A stretch of 64,000 nucleotides of DNA from Hymenolepis diminuta (GCA_900708905.1 CAADRB010000004.1:1152740-1216739), one strand, 5' to 3'. Counted from the stretch's first letter, positions 32,904 to 45,568 are shown. Program-made: numbers and translations. Notes: generated by a model not told the origin, from the letters alone.

Positions 32904-34940
32904 AATAGCAATTCAAAAGAATAGATTTTGACCACTACTGGCCACTTCTGCAAGCCAGAAGCTCTTTATTTCTCTATAGATGAACATAGTTCTTCTAAGA
33001 GAAATTATCTTAAAATCTCAAACAAAGTGATCGATGGAATTGCTCTGCTATTATTTTTTCTTTTTTCTTTCTTCCTCTTAAAAGGCTTCACACGTTTCAA
33101 AGGTTAAAGTGCTCAGTCAGTGTTAAAAATATCGACCAACTTTCAAGTCTGTTATACTCGTGATCATGAAGTCGACGCTCATTGGTGCATATCCATTGAT
33201 GTAGATGACCTACTCGACTGGTTAATTCTGGTCAACGAGGGGATGATAGAAAGCGAGTTTCTCAAGAGAGCGGATCCAGGACACCTCTCTTCTAGCCGAG
33301 TCAAGTTTTTTAGACACTTTTTGCAATTAGATTAGATATTTGATGAAGACTTTAATCAGCATTCACTTATTCTAAACAATATGAGATTTCTAAACTCTGA
33401 AAGCCCAGTACCCTCGCTCATTCTTACTGTTGAGAAATCTGACCTGTTTCAAGTCACTTTAAAGACAAACTTGAAAGTTTTTGTCGAAGTAGCATGGTCT
33501 GTTTTACCTATAATAATAACTCAAATTATTCCTACACGAAGCTTTCTTATCATCGTACCAGCATAAACTGGCACGAGCGTTTTATAAAAGGGTCATTAAA
33601 ATTCTTTATTCCCCTCTAATAGAAAATGGAAAATATTCCATGTCTGGACAATTGTCAAATTTCAGGCCCATAATCAGTCCATATTATTCAAATTATATTA
33701 ACAGACTTGCCGTCCTAATGGAGTTGAATGGCTATCGCCGAAGTTATAGATTTTCCTCTTTCTACCCTCCGTATCTGGACAAAAATTGGTACTACATATC
33801 TCATAGAGGAGTCAAGGTTATATCATAAAATAACGTCATTGTGACACATCATTATCATATTGGGGACATTGAATTATTATGTTAATCACAAAAATTACAT
33901 TATAAAAAAGGGAATAAAAATGAATAACTAATATTCGATTCTAAATGCAAATCCGTTCGAGGTGTCTGCAACGTTCATGTAAATGATTTAACCAGTTTAA
34001 TCGCATTCCTTGTAAGTCAGTAAGGGGACTGGGAATTTAATTAAATGATTTGGATTAATTGGACTTAAGATCGTATCAGACAATATTGTAATCCATTAAT
34101 TTTTCATTTAACTGCTTTCTTTTCATTTATGGGGACTAGACAGAATTTTTACGCTCATTAATTGAACATGTTTCTAACAACAATTGATAAATTTTTAAAA
34201 TATAATTAAATTTTATAAAATTTTGATTTTATGGGTTTTTGATATTCATGATATTCATTGGTAATTCCGATTTAGATTAGCGCAAATATGATAGGTTGAC
34301 GACAATTCCAAATTGAAACTCGGTTTCTCTAAAATTAACAAAAATATTTTTGTCATTTAATTTATATATTTTACGAACTTAATAAGTTTAAATAAACATT
34401 TAATTGCTGTTTTTAATTACTGCGTCGGTCTTCAATATTTGTAGCGTGAAATCATCGTGTAATTTTAAATTATGCGCGTAAGTTTGGTGTGCCAATGTTT
34501 TTCTTTCCCAAAATAGGACATTAAGAACATTATATGATAGACTTTTTTATTTTGACGAAGGTTTTAACTCTTTTTGCCAGTAATTGTTAATGCTGCTTCC
34601 TTTGCCATTAGAATTTCAAATAAATGGATGACTTCTAGAATGATATTAAATGTTTAAATATTACTGTGATATATATTTCGCAGTTTTCCCTTTTATTGTT
34701 TCGTTAGGTTCTTCTATTTACATTTGCCTATTTATTTTGTGTGATTTATTTTTTATTTTGTCAATGGTTGAAAAGTCAGAATTGATGAACATGGAAACAA
34801 CCAGCTCTTCAACGAGACTAATTATTCAATTAGATACCGTCATTTCTGCTCAATCCATTCGTCCAGTTTAAGTTAAGAACCGAGAGAAACCACATCAACT
34901 AAAGAAACCTAATGCGATACTATAGTCGAAACTAGAATGC
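32904..34940. other. Intergenic, short unassigned open frames
   Basis: Contains open frames at 33120-33335 and 33640-33828 on the plus strand. The first (segment DHEVDAHWCISIDVDDLLDW) has a coding-like composition but no recognisable family, and no splice partners were found. The rest is AT-rich. Confidence 0.35.
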
Positions 34941-34951
34941 AGGATAAATAG

Positions 34952-35821
34952 CTTTTTAAAATCGAAGATGAAATTAAGCCTCTCAACAATTTAACTTCAT
35001 CTTCAGGTAATAAGATCGTTCAAAATTGCATTGGAGAATCGATTTCTGCTGCTTTTAAGGATAGAGTTAATTAGAACATCGCAAATGTCAACGCTGATGT
35101 TGGTCCTATAATTGAGGCTCTATGAACCCGTACGTTCGAGTACAATTGTCGTGCTGAAAACTGACATCGTCTATTCTGTAATCTTCATAGAGAGCATCGT
35201 GGATGATAATTCAAAATCAACAGTTTGTTTCCTTCTCAATCATAAAATATTTACCGTTGCCAAATTACGTAAAATTGAGTAAATATCAGCCTTCTCCCAT
35301 TTTTAAACGTGATTGTTAGCGGTTAGTGTGCCTACTTTTGCTTCTTTTAAAACACAGTGTATGCGGAATCCATTCCAGACTGTTTCGGTGATGTAGGCTT
35401 ATGCTCAATCTCCATTGGTTGATATAACAGACAACAACTCTGTGTCTAGATATTTAAACGAAGTCTCTATGTTTTCCCTGTTAGAAATAAGACTAGCAAC
35501 CGTTCAGAAAAGACCTTTTTCAATAGAAATGATAATTCAATCTGAGATCCTTATTATCAAGATGGACTTGTCCAAACCGTGAACGAAGGTCCGAGTCGAC
35601 TTGCCCAACAGGTTATTAACCTTGATGAGCAATTCGAAATGAATAGAACCGACGCGGCCTACTACTTATATCCCTATTCGACTGTGTACAAAAGTGTTTT
35701 GTTCTAGCGAACGCCCAACGGTGGAACTGTTAGGGCTTCTGCTGTACGTATGCCTAGACCCACCCTTCTGCCTGAAAGCAAACAACGTCAACACCAACAA
35801 GATCAGCTTGTGAATATGTAA
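34952..35821 (+). pseudogene. Degenerate multi-part coding relic, family unknown
   Basis: Two segments on the plus strand are strongly coding-like but interrupted. The first, from 34952, reads KIEDEIKPLNNLTSSSGNKI then GESISAAFKDRVN, stop, NIANVNADVGPIIEAL, stop. The second, 35546-35821, reads GLVQTVNEGPSRLAQQVINL then EQFEMNRTDAAYYLYPYS, a TAG at 35704-35706, and RASAVRMPRPTLLPESKQ to a stop at 35821. Composition and length argue for a decayed gene or retroelement gag. No family assignment is justified. Confidence 0.4.
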
Positions 35822-36553
35822 ATAACAGGCAGAGAAATAACAGAGCTCCTAACAGCTGGGAAATGACGATAAGGAATGGAAGGCCAAATAATCATAATCC
35901 TCCCATAAGGGCGTCAATCAAGGCAACGGTGAGAATGAAAATGTCTCCTATGGCGTCTATCATTCAAGACGAAACCGGTAGTACCCCCTTCCTAATAACG
36001 AACAATAGCGGCAATGGTTTTTATATCAGGCTGTCTTGTTCGAATCTTCCCATGTACATAGTGCAAACTATTTTCACTACCTAGCCTAACAACTTTTTTG
36101 CATCAAATAACTTATGTTCATACTGTTTACCTTTCAGCTCTTGTCCCTTTACTATAATTTGTGCCTCATAGGTATATTTCTCACTTAGCTCAAATCTCTC
36201 AACAGAGTCCCATTTGCAGCTAAATTCCCCTCTTCATATGGGAACCTTTACCTAATTTTATAATGTCAAAATCTGTATAGAACCTACCCATCGCTCTAAG
36301 CATCAGTCTTAAATATGGAGGATCATAAGGCGCTAATATTGCCTGATTCACACCAACCAGTTGCTGGCTCTCAAACATTCCAACTTTACCGAAAAGGGCC
36401 AACTCCAAAGATCATTTCTACGAAGCTGATCCCCATCAACTTAATAGCGTCATCATAAACTTCATCGTCGTCGACTGAGCTCCAACCTACTTGCAATCAA
36501 TAACAAGTTAATAAATAGCGTGAAGCAGACGCCAAAAGAAAAGATTCAGACGT

Positions 36554-36838
36554 ATGGTAACTCCAACCCGGAAATCAAGTAGCCGAACCACCAACTCCAT
36601 TAACTACTTACTCTTTGTTCACCCTACCCCTTCTCCAACTGCGCCTCTACCCATGGATAAAGTGCACTCTTCCACTACTCCTGTTTATTTCCTATCTAAA
36701 GACATTGTACACTCTTCCATACATCCTGTCCAGTGCTCATCTCAAGATACTGTAAAGTCTACCACCCGATCTTCTGGTATATCACAATTCAAGGTTTCCA
36801 GCAAGTCGAAAAGTTATTTTCCTTTCCCGACTGGCTAA
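36554..36838 (+). CDS. Short ORF with three 15-residue repeats, unknown
   Basis: An open frame of 94 residues rich in Ser, Thr and Pro. From 36656 three consecutive 45-nt units encode DKVHSSTTPVYFLSK, DIVHSSIHPVQCSSQ and DTVKSTTRSSG. No signal peptide, splice partner or family is evident. It may be part of a repetitive secreted-type protein or a pseudogene. The repeat is seen directly; that it is a gene is only a possibility. Confidence 0.3.
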   Translation: MVTPTRKSSSRTTNSINYLLFVHPTPSPTAPLPMDKVHSSTTPVYFLSKDIVHSSIHPVQCSSQDTVKSTTRSSGISQFKVSSKSKSYFPFPTG

Positions 36839-39121
36839 ATGTGTATAGTAAATAATTACCGAGCGTATGTTTTTCTACCTTTAATCTATTTACCTCAAGC
36901 TCTAGAAGGAGAGTACTGTGAAGTTTGCTACACTACCAAGGCTGTCCAATAGGATCTCGGGCTCGCATTAGAACGTTTTGGAAAGTGCAGCCGTGCACCG
37001 ATCTCATATTGAGCAATCACGGACGTGCGTGCTGATACCTCCCAGACAATCAGCGATCAACATTCCTGTAGCATAGTGTTACTTAAATTTATAATCACAA
37101 GACCTGCAGAAAGCTCTCTCCACCCCGTATTTCTCGTCTTCTCACTTCTTCCGCGTGACCTGTCTCAACCTTTGGGGACAAATTATATTAGATGACTCTT
37201 CTAGATACTTGCTAAAAGTTCCTGAAGCTAGTTGGACTCTTAGAGGATTACTCAGGTCTGGTCAAGTGCTTATTTATACAGTATACGCACCACAGTCACT
37301 GAGGAAAACAATTGGTATTTAAAGAAAAATAAATTTTATTTAGTCTGGGTACTGTTTTCTTAGAATACCTTTTTTAATTATCGGTGATGAATAATTATAG
37401 TCTTCGTTTTAATTGTGTCTCTTCTGTAATCAAGATCGGATCGGATTATTAATGAGTATTCAATCGGGAAAATGCCGCTAAAATATATGTCAATTTGAAT
37501 CATTCTTAATAAAGGTTGTGTTTAGGTCGTGAGACGTGCGTTAACATACTTCAAATGTTGGAACCAATAAAAATAAAGTTTAGAATTTGCCCTTAGAAAT
37601 CTCATTTCAGACGACCTGAAGGGCGGAAAAAGATAATAATAAAGTGGAATAATTTAGCGGTTGACGGTAAAACGCCCGTTTTTTAAATGTTTTCTAACCA
37701 TTTTCTTCTCGTAGCATTTTAATTAGGGTTAGATCAATTTCCAGACGAATTGATCATTGTGATCCGAAGTAGTGGACCCATTAAACGGAGAACATTTTGT
37801 TAACAATTTTAATTCATGACTAATTGCCTAGGAAAAAGGATCTATAAGATTGTTCCAATGAAAGTTGATTGGGAGAAGGGGAAATAAAAGATATTTTTAG
37901 AAAAGTTGGTCAACCGAAAGAGCCATACTAGAGATGAATATTTTTAGTTTTTCTTGAGAGTATTTTGCGGTTTCAAAGGCCTATAGATGTCCGACTATAC
38001 CTTTTATTGCATGGACTGATATTTACGAGGTGAGTTTTGCCTTTTAAAATCATATGATCGAAGATTCTAGTTATAGAATCATAGTTTTATGAGTATGTAA
38101 ATAAATTAACCTATTTGATTAACAAAGTAATCAGCTACTATTCATAGTGAACACATAGATGTAACTCAAAAACCTCTATGCAAGGCAAATTGAGAGAAAA
38201 AAGCTCATCTCATGAAGGGTGGATAGGTGTTAAAACACTTAATCGAATATTTCCCGTATCCTGGAAAGAGACTTGCAAGGTTCATCATATTCATCCACTG
38301 GATTTCTGCGCTTTCACTTATATATGCGATTCCACCAGTGAAGAATCCATTTCTGAAACTATAAGTTAACCAGGCAACCAACTTTTTATCAATTTTCTAA
38401 CCCTTTATATGTATATTTATTTTGTTACTATAGGAACCATAGTTTGAGCTTAAAGTCTTCTCCCATCTTCTTCTCGAGGTCTGAGAAGTGTGCAACTTCA
38501 TAAGTGAGGGATTAAGCGTTAAGGTACAAACTTTTTTGAAGGGTAAGAACAGTGAAATATGAGGAAATTGGTCTAAAAAAATAAAGTTTATATTGCAATT
38601 CGAGGTGATTTTTCATTTTTTTACTAATTTTCAAGGCGCTTGAAGGAAATTTAAAATGTTTTTCATGTAAAATATTTCAAATTCAGTTTTAGTTTCATTG
38701 AACATATTTCACAAACCGGATCTTACTTGTTCAGTGTCAAGGGAAAGTTTGCATCGGAACTTATTCATGATGAATAAAAAGGTGACTGCATCATTTATTT
38801 TTTATAAAGTAGTATTTAAAGCTGATATACGTTGAAATTATCCTCCTTGATATAAAATAAAAATTTTAACTTAATGGAGCTCTGTATGCCTTCAAATGGT
38901 GCATCTAACGAAGAGAGTAAGAGAAAGGATAATCGGATTCCGACCTTATAAAGACTCAATTTGTGATTCAAATCTATTTGCTCCAAAGATTTAACTGACT
39001 GTTTAATTTCTCTGAAGATCTGATAAGAGAATAAACTGTATGAGAGGTCCAATTTCATTTAATGAAGCTACCATTTCATCCTCTTTTTGTAAACAAACAT
39101 CTCACGATCCAGTTCTATATT

Positions 39122-39458
39122 TGCTACAGCCAGCAGATGTCTGCCAAAACCTGGTGATTAAAAATGATTGACTGGCGATAAGATCTCCACATAGTGTCTA
39201 CAAATGGTCCTGCTGTGTGTTTGCGTGTTTGTACATAGATTCCTAAACAAGTGTCTATCATCACGCCGAGACACCGACAAAAATACATGACTGACGTCTA
39301 ATAAAAGATGTTTTGTATATAAACCTAATTTACTAATTAATAAATTGGGGTGACTTGCCCGCCAACTCCGAACTGATCTGGCGACATGGGTGACTTAACT
39401 TATTACATCTATTCGATCGATTTGGCCCCGACAGGTCTTCCTATCGTTATTTCGATAC
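39122..39458 (+). repeat. LTR-type dispersed repeat, copy A
   Basis: Begins TGCTACAGCCAGCAG and aligns along its length with 54722-55068, and over its first 200 bp with 63803-64000. Shared landmarks are ATGATTGACTGRCGAT, GAGACACC, a TATA-like TTTTGTATATAAACC, AATTGGGGTG and CTATTCGATCGAT. A promoter-like TATA two thirds of the way through is typical of an LTR. No internal coding sequence adjoins this copy. Confidence 0.7.
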
Positions 39459-42400
39459 TGATGGGTCACATGCAATCCAAATATTAAAAATTTAGATTTA
39501 ATTGTCGTCCAAATACATTTTTCGTTTTCCTCAGTTCAAATGGTACTAATAGTAAAAATACAGATAATAATTTCCATGCCTATTTGGGGAATCGTTTTCC
39601 AACGCTCACCTTATGTTATAGAGTGGCATTATGATGAGAAATCCAAATTCTGCCAGCCTCTTTATTAACCAAACTTAACCAATGTAGTTAGCCAATTCGT
39701 CCCCTAGGTATTTGACCTTTGACATGTGATTTTGTAAACAAGTAGGTTAACCACTTCTCCACCAATGCGCAATGCAACAAATAAACTTTTACCTGTATTT
39801 AGGTTACGATGAATGCTTGTCTCCCTTCATGTGGATTAAACTATTTTCATATGTGAACTATACAGTATTAAGAATGCAAAAGTTAAGAAACAAGATTTTC
39901 TCCCAAAGACATAAGTACGCGTTCGTCCTCCCATTCCATTCTCCTCCATTAGAGTTCTGCTACCTACATGGTAGTTAAGGGAATAAACATGACATTTTCG
40001 AAAAGACGGGGATAGCAAACAAATAAGGGCATCGTTTAAAGGTGAAAGTATTTTAAAACCAATTGAGATTCAGAGATTTGAGTAACTGAGAAGAGAAGGA
40101 GAAACAACATGAAATAATGATAGAAGCATGGAACATTCCCATTCCATCTCATTATTATTGAAACGATTTATAAGACCAAAACAGATATCAATAGGTACTA
40201 CTTCATACACCCATATGACCTTGCTAAACCCCGTAGGAATTATGATATTTAGTTAGAGAGGAAGCCAACAGAAGGATGGTAAAGTGTTAAAACAAGATCT
40301 GGGGTTTTGTGCAAATAACACCAATAATTGATACGAAATCGCATTTATCATCAAGATTTAGTCAAGCAAGTAAATATATCAACAGTTCACTCAACCAAAC
40401 GACTAATAATTCATGATAGAATGGAGCTAGAAGCAAACACTTAACTCTTCTTATTTGTTGCATTTATGTTATGCAATATTTAAAATGTGGATACTTCACT
40501 TAAATTTCAATCTTCCCTAGGTCAATAATTTCTAATTGTTCAATAAGAAAATCGAGACAAGTCGGAGATATCTCATCCCAGCTCAAAGATAGAGTAGGTT
40601 AAGAAATATTGTAAAACGGGTATCTGAAAACTTTTCGCGAATTCAGATAAATCCTATCCCAACTTTAAAGTCTCCGCGGTTCGGATATTTAAGTACATGG
40701 AATAGTGAGCTCAACCGTGCTAAAACCATGTAAGCTGATACCATTCAGCTATCTTTGTTATTAGAGGCGAAGTTTATATCAACAAACTATCTATCCATCC
40801 TCTCAACCATCCTAAATATTCAAGCTCTGGTCATTGTAGACATGAATTCCGTCTGGAACCAAGAGGGACAGATTTGAGCTTTGGAACATTAAGAAACAAA
40901 TAACCGGGATATATCCACGAAGTTTGAGATCCGTAAATCAATGTAAGAAGACCCTTTTAATCCTTCAACTTTGTTCTCAACTGCTTTTTGATCTCCTTAG
41001 GCTCACCGTTTTGGACTATCTTATGAGTCTTTGCGTTCAGATGCTCTGCCGATATATAAGTGTAAGTTTTTCGTTTATTATTATATCGGCCCCTTTAGAT
41101 GTTGTTGGTAGCATGACGGAAATAGTACAGAGAGGGTTAGCCGATGGGTTAAATCAACTCAACTGTAGATAAATTAAAGCTGGAGCATATCTAGTATAAA
41201 CAATCTTCTTTTTTTCATCTGGTTAATATTGATTAATAAATCAATAAATAAGCCTTAGTAAATTCCTTTCCCAATGAATTGACAAGCAAATATGATTTTC
41301 AGACAAGTATAAAATCTCAGTTCATATAAGCGGTTTGTAGTGCGTGCACGGTGGTGACTGTTATATTTGCTGAACCCAATTATCATTATTGGAGTTCAGA
41401 TAACAACTGAGGCCTGACAGCTAACACCAGTTCTACCGCAGAAGACAAAGAGCTTTTTTGGCCAAAATTTATTGATTAAGCCATGATGAGGATTCAAGAG
41501 GGTAAGGAACAAAGGCGATGTATGACGTGCGTGCGTCTGTCCGTATGTCTCAGTGGATATACAAAAACAGTTTATATGAGTCACTTAAACAAGAACCCGC
41601 ACGAGTTATGAGTGCTGACGTACGTTCAAATAAAACGGGACAGTTATAGAAAAAGGGAATCGATAAACTTGTCTAGATATGACTGATAGGGGTTTGAGTC
41701 AGAGGGGCATAGTGGCTTCATGGGCGAGAAACCAAAGTATCTTCACAGACGATGCAAATATAGGGTAATTTTAGGAATGCATAGAAGGTTATCCTCCAGT
41801 CTCACATTGGGTCATACTAGCATGACTTTCGTATAAAATTACTAACAGACGACCACTTAACCCATAAACTAGGCCGAACTTGCCAAATTTCAGTTTCATT
41901 GTTTTTCGAAATTTCACTTCCATGCATGCATATGTGATTTGTCAACCAACTCTTTCTTTTCCACAGAGCTCTCTATTATCCAATATAGCAAACGATTTAA
42001 TGAAAGTCTTGTTCTATTAATTACGGGAGAGATTGCTCTATCCGGTTAGCCCTTAATATTATTAAGTTTAAGGGGAATAACTTAAGGACTGCCCTAATCA
42101 GATTGTAAAGATAGCTTTCCTTGGAATTCGCTCTGATATAAGTTCACCAGAATTGACTGAGTTAATATTATTGTGCGTTTCAGTCATATTGTAGAGTGCC
42201 CAAATGTCGGTAACCATTGTTGAATAATTATCAATATCTCGTTATGAATTTAGCACTCATCTATTAGTATACAGTATCAAAAAATCAGCAAGTTCATACA
42301 AAAAGCCAGCTTTATGGTCCTACAGTTGAAAGTTGTACAACCAACCAATCAAACAATTTTCAAAACTCGGTACACGCCTTCTACTGCCGCCGGATGCGAT

Positions 42401-42726
42401 CTTGTCTGTGTTAAAGAAGGCTCTTAAAAAGTTAAACTTTCACGCAGTTCTTTTCAATACCCGTAGTGATCTTAAATATCCAATTTCATAAAATGTCAGT
42501 AAATCTTCTTTTAAAATGATTCAACACCTCTTCCAAACAGCTTCTTTTATATGAATTCTGGATCATATGGACCAATTAATAGGCAAAAAGTAGACTAGGA
42601 ATCAATTCCTTAACGAATCGGGACAGAAAAAGATTGAATAATTAGAGTGGCAAGTGAAATATCAAAAAATTGTAAAATTGATATGGTTATTCTTTTTTTT
42701 TTAAGAAACAATTTAATAATTGTGCG

Positions 42727-42846
42727 TTATTTATTATGTAAAATGGAAGAAAACATAAAATAAAATGCTAAAATCGTCAGGAAAAAATATTTAATAATTT
42801 GCACGTCCTTAATTTCCTTTAACATCTCCTTCAATTCAGAAATCAT
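42727..42846 (-). CDS. Candidate 39-residue microprotein with a membrane segment
   Basis: The minus-strand ORF MISELKEMLKEIKDVQ has an amphipathic charged helix, followed by a hydrophobic run (IIKYFFLTILAFYFMF) and a short tail ending HNK. The layout is that of a tail-anchored protein or a last exon, preceded by an acceptor-like ACATCAG. No homologue is recognised and chance in AT-rich DNA is quite possible. Confidence 0.2.
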   Translation of the reverse strand: MISELKEMLKEIKDVQIIKYFFLTILAFYFMFSSILHNK

Positions 42847-43249
42847 CTGATGTCTTCTGGGCTTTCAACGAGTCCTTTTTGAGCAATGTATCTGTTGTTC
42901 TGGAGTTCTTTCTCGGGCCTTTTCGCGACTTACTTGCTTGAAGTTTTAAAGGGTCCAACAGGAGGTAAAGTGGAGATGATGCCTGCATTGATAACTATAT
43001 TCCTTTAGAATTTGTTTAGTTTATTATAAAAACGTAAAGGAGACATGGTACATAGATAACCACGTATGAATTTAAAGTGCAATAAAAAAATCTCAAAAAT
43101 ATACGAGAATATCGAGAATACTGGAGATGAGAAGAATTTGATCCCCATTTAAGTAGAGAGCAATGCTAAGCCAAGATCTCTTTGATATCTAATCAAGAAT
43201 CTAATTTTTTGGATCATTTTCTTTCCGAACGGAAAATTTTCGTGGGAAA

Positions 43250-44023
43250 ATGCAATCCGCAGACGCGCATAATCAGTATATCGAGATTACTGTCACCGCC
43301 TTTTGGGATATTATGGTGGCGAAACATTATTACACTGATCGTTCAGGTAGTAAGTCAAGTATTTTCATTCATACACGTTTATTCTTTTCGTACCCGATAA
43401 GAAGAGCAGGGTGTGCTGTAAATAAAAATCTTAAATAAATATTATAGCATATAGTCAGGAAATATGTTTAGAATTTTTAATGTTTTGCTAGTCCATTTTG
43501 CCTAAATGACTCTTTTTTAAAGTTATATTGATGCCAAATAATTAATTTAATATTTCGATTAAAATGATCAAAGTGTTTGTTTTTGGCTTAAGGCGATACG
43601 AATCAGGAGTTAATTGAACAAAATTTCTATTCAATGGCAAAGAATACGCATGCCTTCCTCACCGAATACATGCGGTACTTATTATTTAACGAACCCAAAA
43701 GAAATAACTACGAGACCCAGCTTCACGATTTCATCTTTAATTTGCAACTATTCGCCTCATTGGATAGGGAGAGACAATTACGTTTCATTGGTTGGATGCT
43801 TTTCCTAACAGAAATAATTCCCAATTGTAGAAGAAAATGGCATATGCCATTCGAAATATTTTACGACCAGAGTGATAAAATTGAAGAGTATTATATCAAC
43901 TGCAGTCGCATTGCAAGACTTCTACCTCGAATTCAGTTAATGAATGATAATATAAAGCCAGATATTGACAATTGGCAGAGATTTTGTGACTGTGTTCATG
44001 AAGCTGCGAAGGTGATGCCTTAA
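43250..44023 (+). CDS. Two-exon gene, copy 2 of the paralogue pair
   Basis: Exons 43250-43349 (100 nt) and 43593-44023 encode 176 residues. The intron is 243 nt and begins GTAAGT (GGTA|GTAAGT), aligned to the GC donor of copy 1. A second in-frame donor 3 nt upstream (TCAG|GTAGTA) is also possible. The acceptor is GCTTAAG, aligned with TTTAAG in copy 1. The product begins MQSADAHNQYIEITVTAFWD and contains EYMRYLLFNEPK, FIGWMLFLTEIIPNCRRKW, EEYYINCSRIARLLP and RFCDCV. Conservative substitutions along the whole length indicate both copies evolved under protein-level selection. The 3' flanks also align (GGTTTAT...CATAATTCTT), so the duplication included flanking DNA. Confidence 0.75.
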
Positions 44024-44102
44024 GAATAGGTTTTATTAAAATAATATTAACGGTAACAATATTTCTAAATTTTTCTTGGAAATTTTGATTAAGCTCCAAA
44101 TT

Positions 44103-44108
44103 AATAAA
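44103..44108 (+). terminator. Polyadenylation signal of paralogue copy 2
   Basis: AATAAA 80 nt downstream of the stop codon at 44023, same strand. Confidence 0.45.
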
Positions 44109-45147
44109 CTGAAATTCTTGAGCGTTTTGACGTTGCTGCTCGTCATTGGTTTATAATACGTCAAAAACCGCATAATTCTTTGTTTACGCTTTTACATTAA
44201 GGCGAAGAATAAAATCATAATATGAGGACGAAATAAATAATATTGAAATACTTAAGGCGTCAGGTTTTACCAATTGCAATAGGTAACAGATCAGATAGGG
44301 ATGTGTGTATGCTAGGCTGTGCTTCCTCGTTATCTTAGACGCCAAATTAATCAACAATTGTGAAGCTCTTCCTTGGGAAGTTTATGGCGGAGGGGGGGGG
44401 GTGAATCTAGCATAAATTTAGTAAAGAACTCCTTATCTAACATTCTTTATGGCTTGGGTGGGTAGTCTATCACATCATTTATGTTTTTTCACTAATAACA
44501 GGTTTTTGAGCCAATGATGAGATTTAGATAGGAAGAATTTATTAAAAGTACTGTAATGCAATAAATGCATTTTCAGCATTGAAATAACTAGTGTTGGTGA
44601 AATTATTGCGGCGAAAACTAAAAATATGCCCTTGACTAATCCTTAATAATCCTTTGAGAGGCTCAACTAGCTTAGGAAAAGTTTAATAAGCCTCTAACGG
44701 AGTCCTCGAGCTTCAATGTTTCCCATGCTAGAAGATGAATAAGCAATGAATTTACTGGGAGGCTTAGTAATTATGTATGATTAGAGTCTGGTGAAGGAAA
44801 TATCCATCGTTAATTTCTTGTTGTCTGTTATGTGACCTGAATGTCAGATTTTGTTTCTTTAGTATAACATTTGTTTTTGATTGACCAATAGATGGCCATG
44901 TAACGCATAAATCAGATTGAATTGCTAGCTCTCTATTTCGCTTGTCTTTCATAATTTTGCCATCTTGCACGCAGCTCTCCACTTCAAACTATCTTCTCTT
45001 TCCTTTGGGATTGTCCAATAAATCTCTGGTTCATCTAAACATAAAGTCATTTTGGTATTGAAAAAGGTTTTTGCAACCTGTTAGCCTTAACTTAGCCAAA
45101 TAATAAAAAGTGGCTTTAACTAGAATTAGTGCTACCTGAGAAAGCTT

Positions 45148-45568
45148 TTACCTGAATCTAACCCAAATATGAACAAACACAAACCAGAAAACCCATTTTA
45201 TCGTCGCCCACCTATGTATTACTACCAGAAGACGAATAGTTAGTCGATCAGTTGATGGATTTTTGAGAAGAAATGACTGAAATATGTCTAGAGGATCAAT
45301 GCGATCGCAGTCGATTAGGAGGAAGCTCACGAAGCTCTTTACACCAGTAAAAGCGACCCACACGGAACACATATTTCTGCCAAATTAACGTCAGTGACGC
45401 AGCCCAAATATATTTGCAACTATTCCGGACAGAAATAGTAGCTGCTGAGCCTGGTCCCCACATATCAGCCGAATCTTGCTTGTCAGTGACCGCAAGAGTA
45501 AGTTGCTCATTATGATAGACACAAGAGCTGAAATCAGCCTTGTACCCCTTACTCCCTCTGAACGTCAA
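45148..45568 (-). pseudogene. Frameshifted coding relic with hydrophobic segments
   Basis: Minus strand, first part in one frame (GYKADFSSCVYHNEQLTLAV, then SCKYIWAASLTLIWQKY). The next part is in another frame (CSVWVAFTGVKSFVSFLLID, then VVIHRWATIKWVFWFVFVHI). The switch occurs near 45380. Two or three hydrophobic, possibly membrane-spanning, stretches are visible. It looks like a decayed membrane-protein gene; the family is not recognised. Confidence 0.35.

Larger units (their letters stand above)
36840..43189. other. Gene-poor AT-rich stretch
   Basis: No supportable gene was found in this 6.3-kb region apart from the LTR-type repeat at 39122-39458 and the micro-ORF at 42727-42846. The remaining open frames are short and lack domain resemblance. 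Confidence 0.45.

Noticed and set aside
43182..43400. 72-residue frame over exon 1 of paralogue copy 2
   Set aside because: Comparison with copy 1 shows conserved residues only in the frame starting at 43250.
44391..44400. G-run as a structural or regulatory signal
   Set aside because: An isolated homopolymer without further G-tracts nearby; could also be a sequencing artefact.
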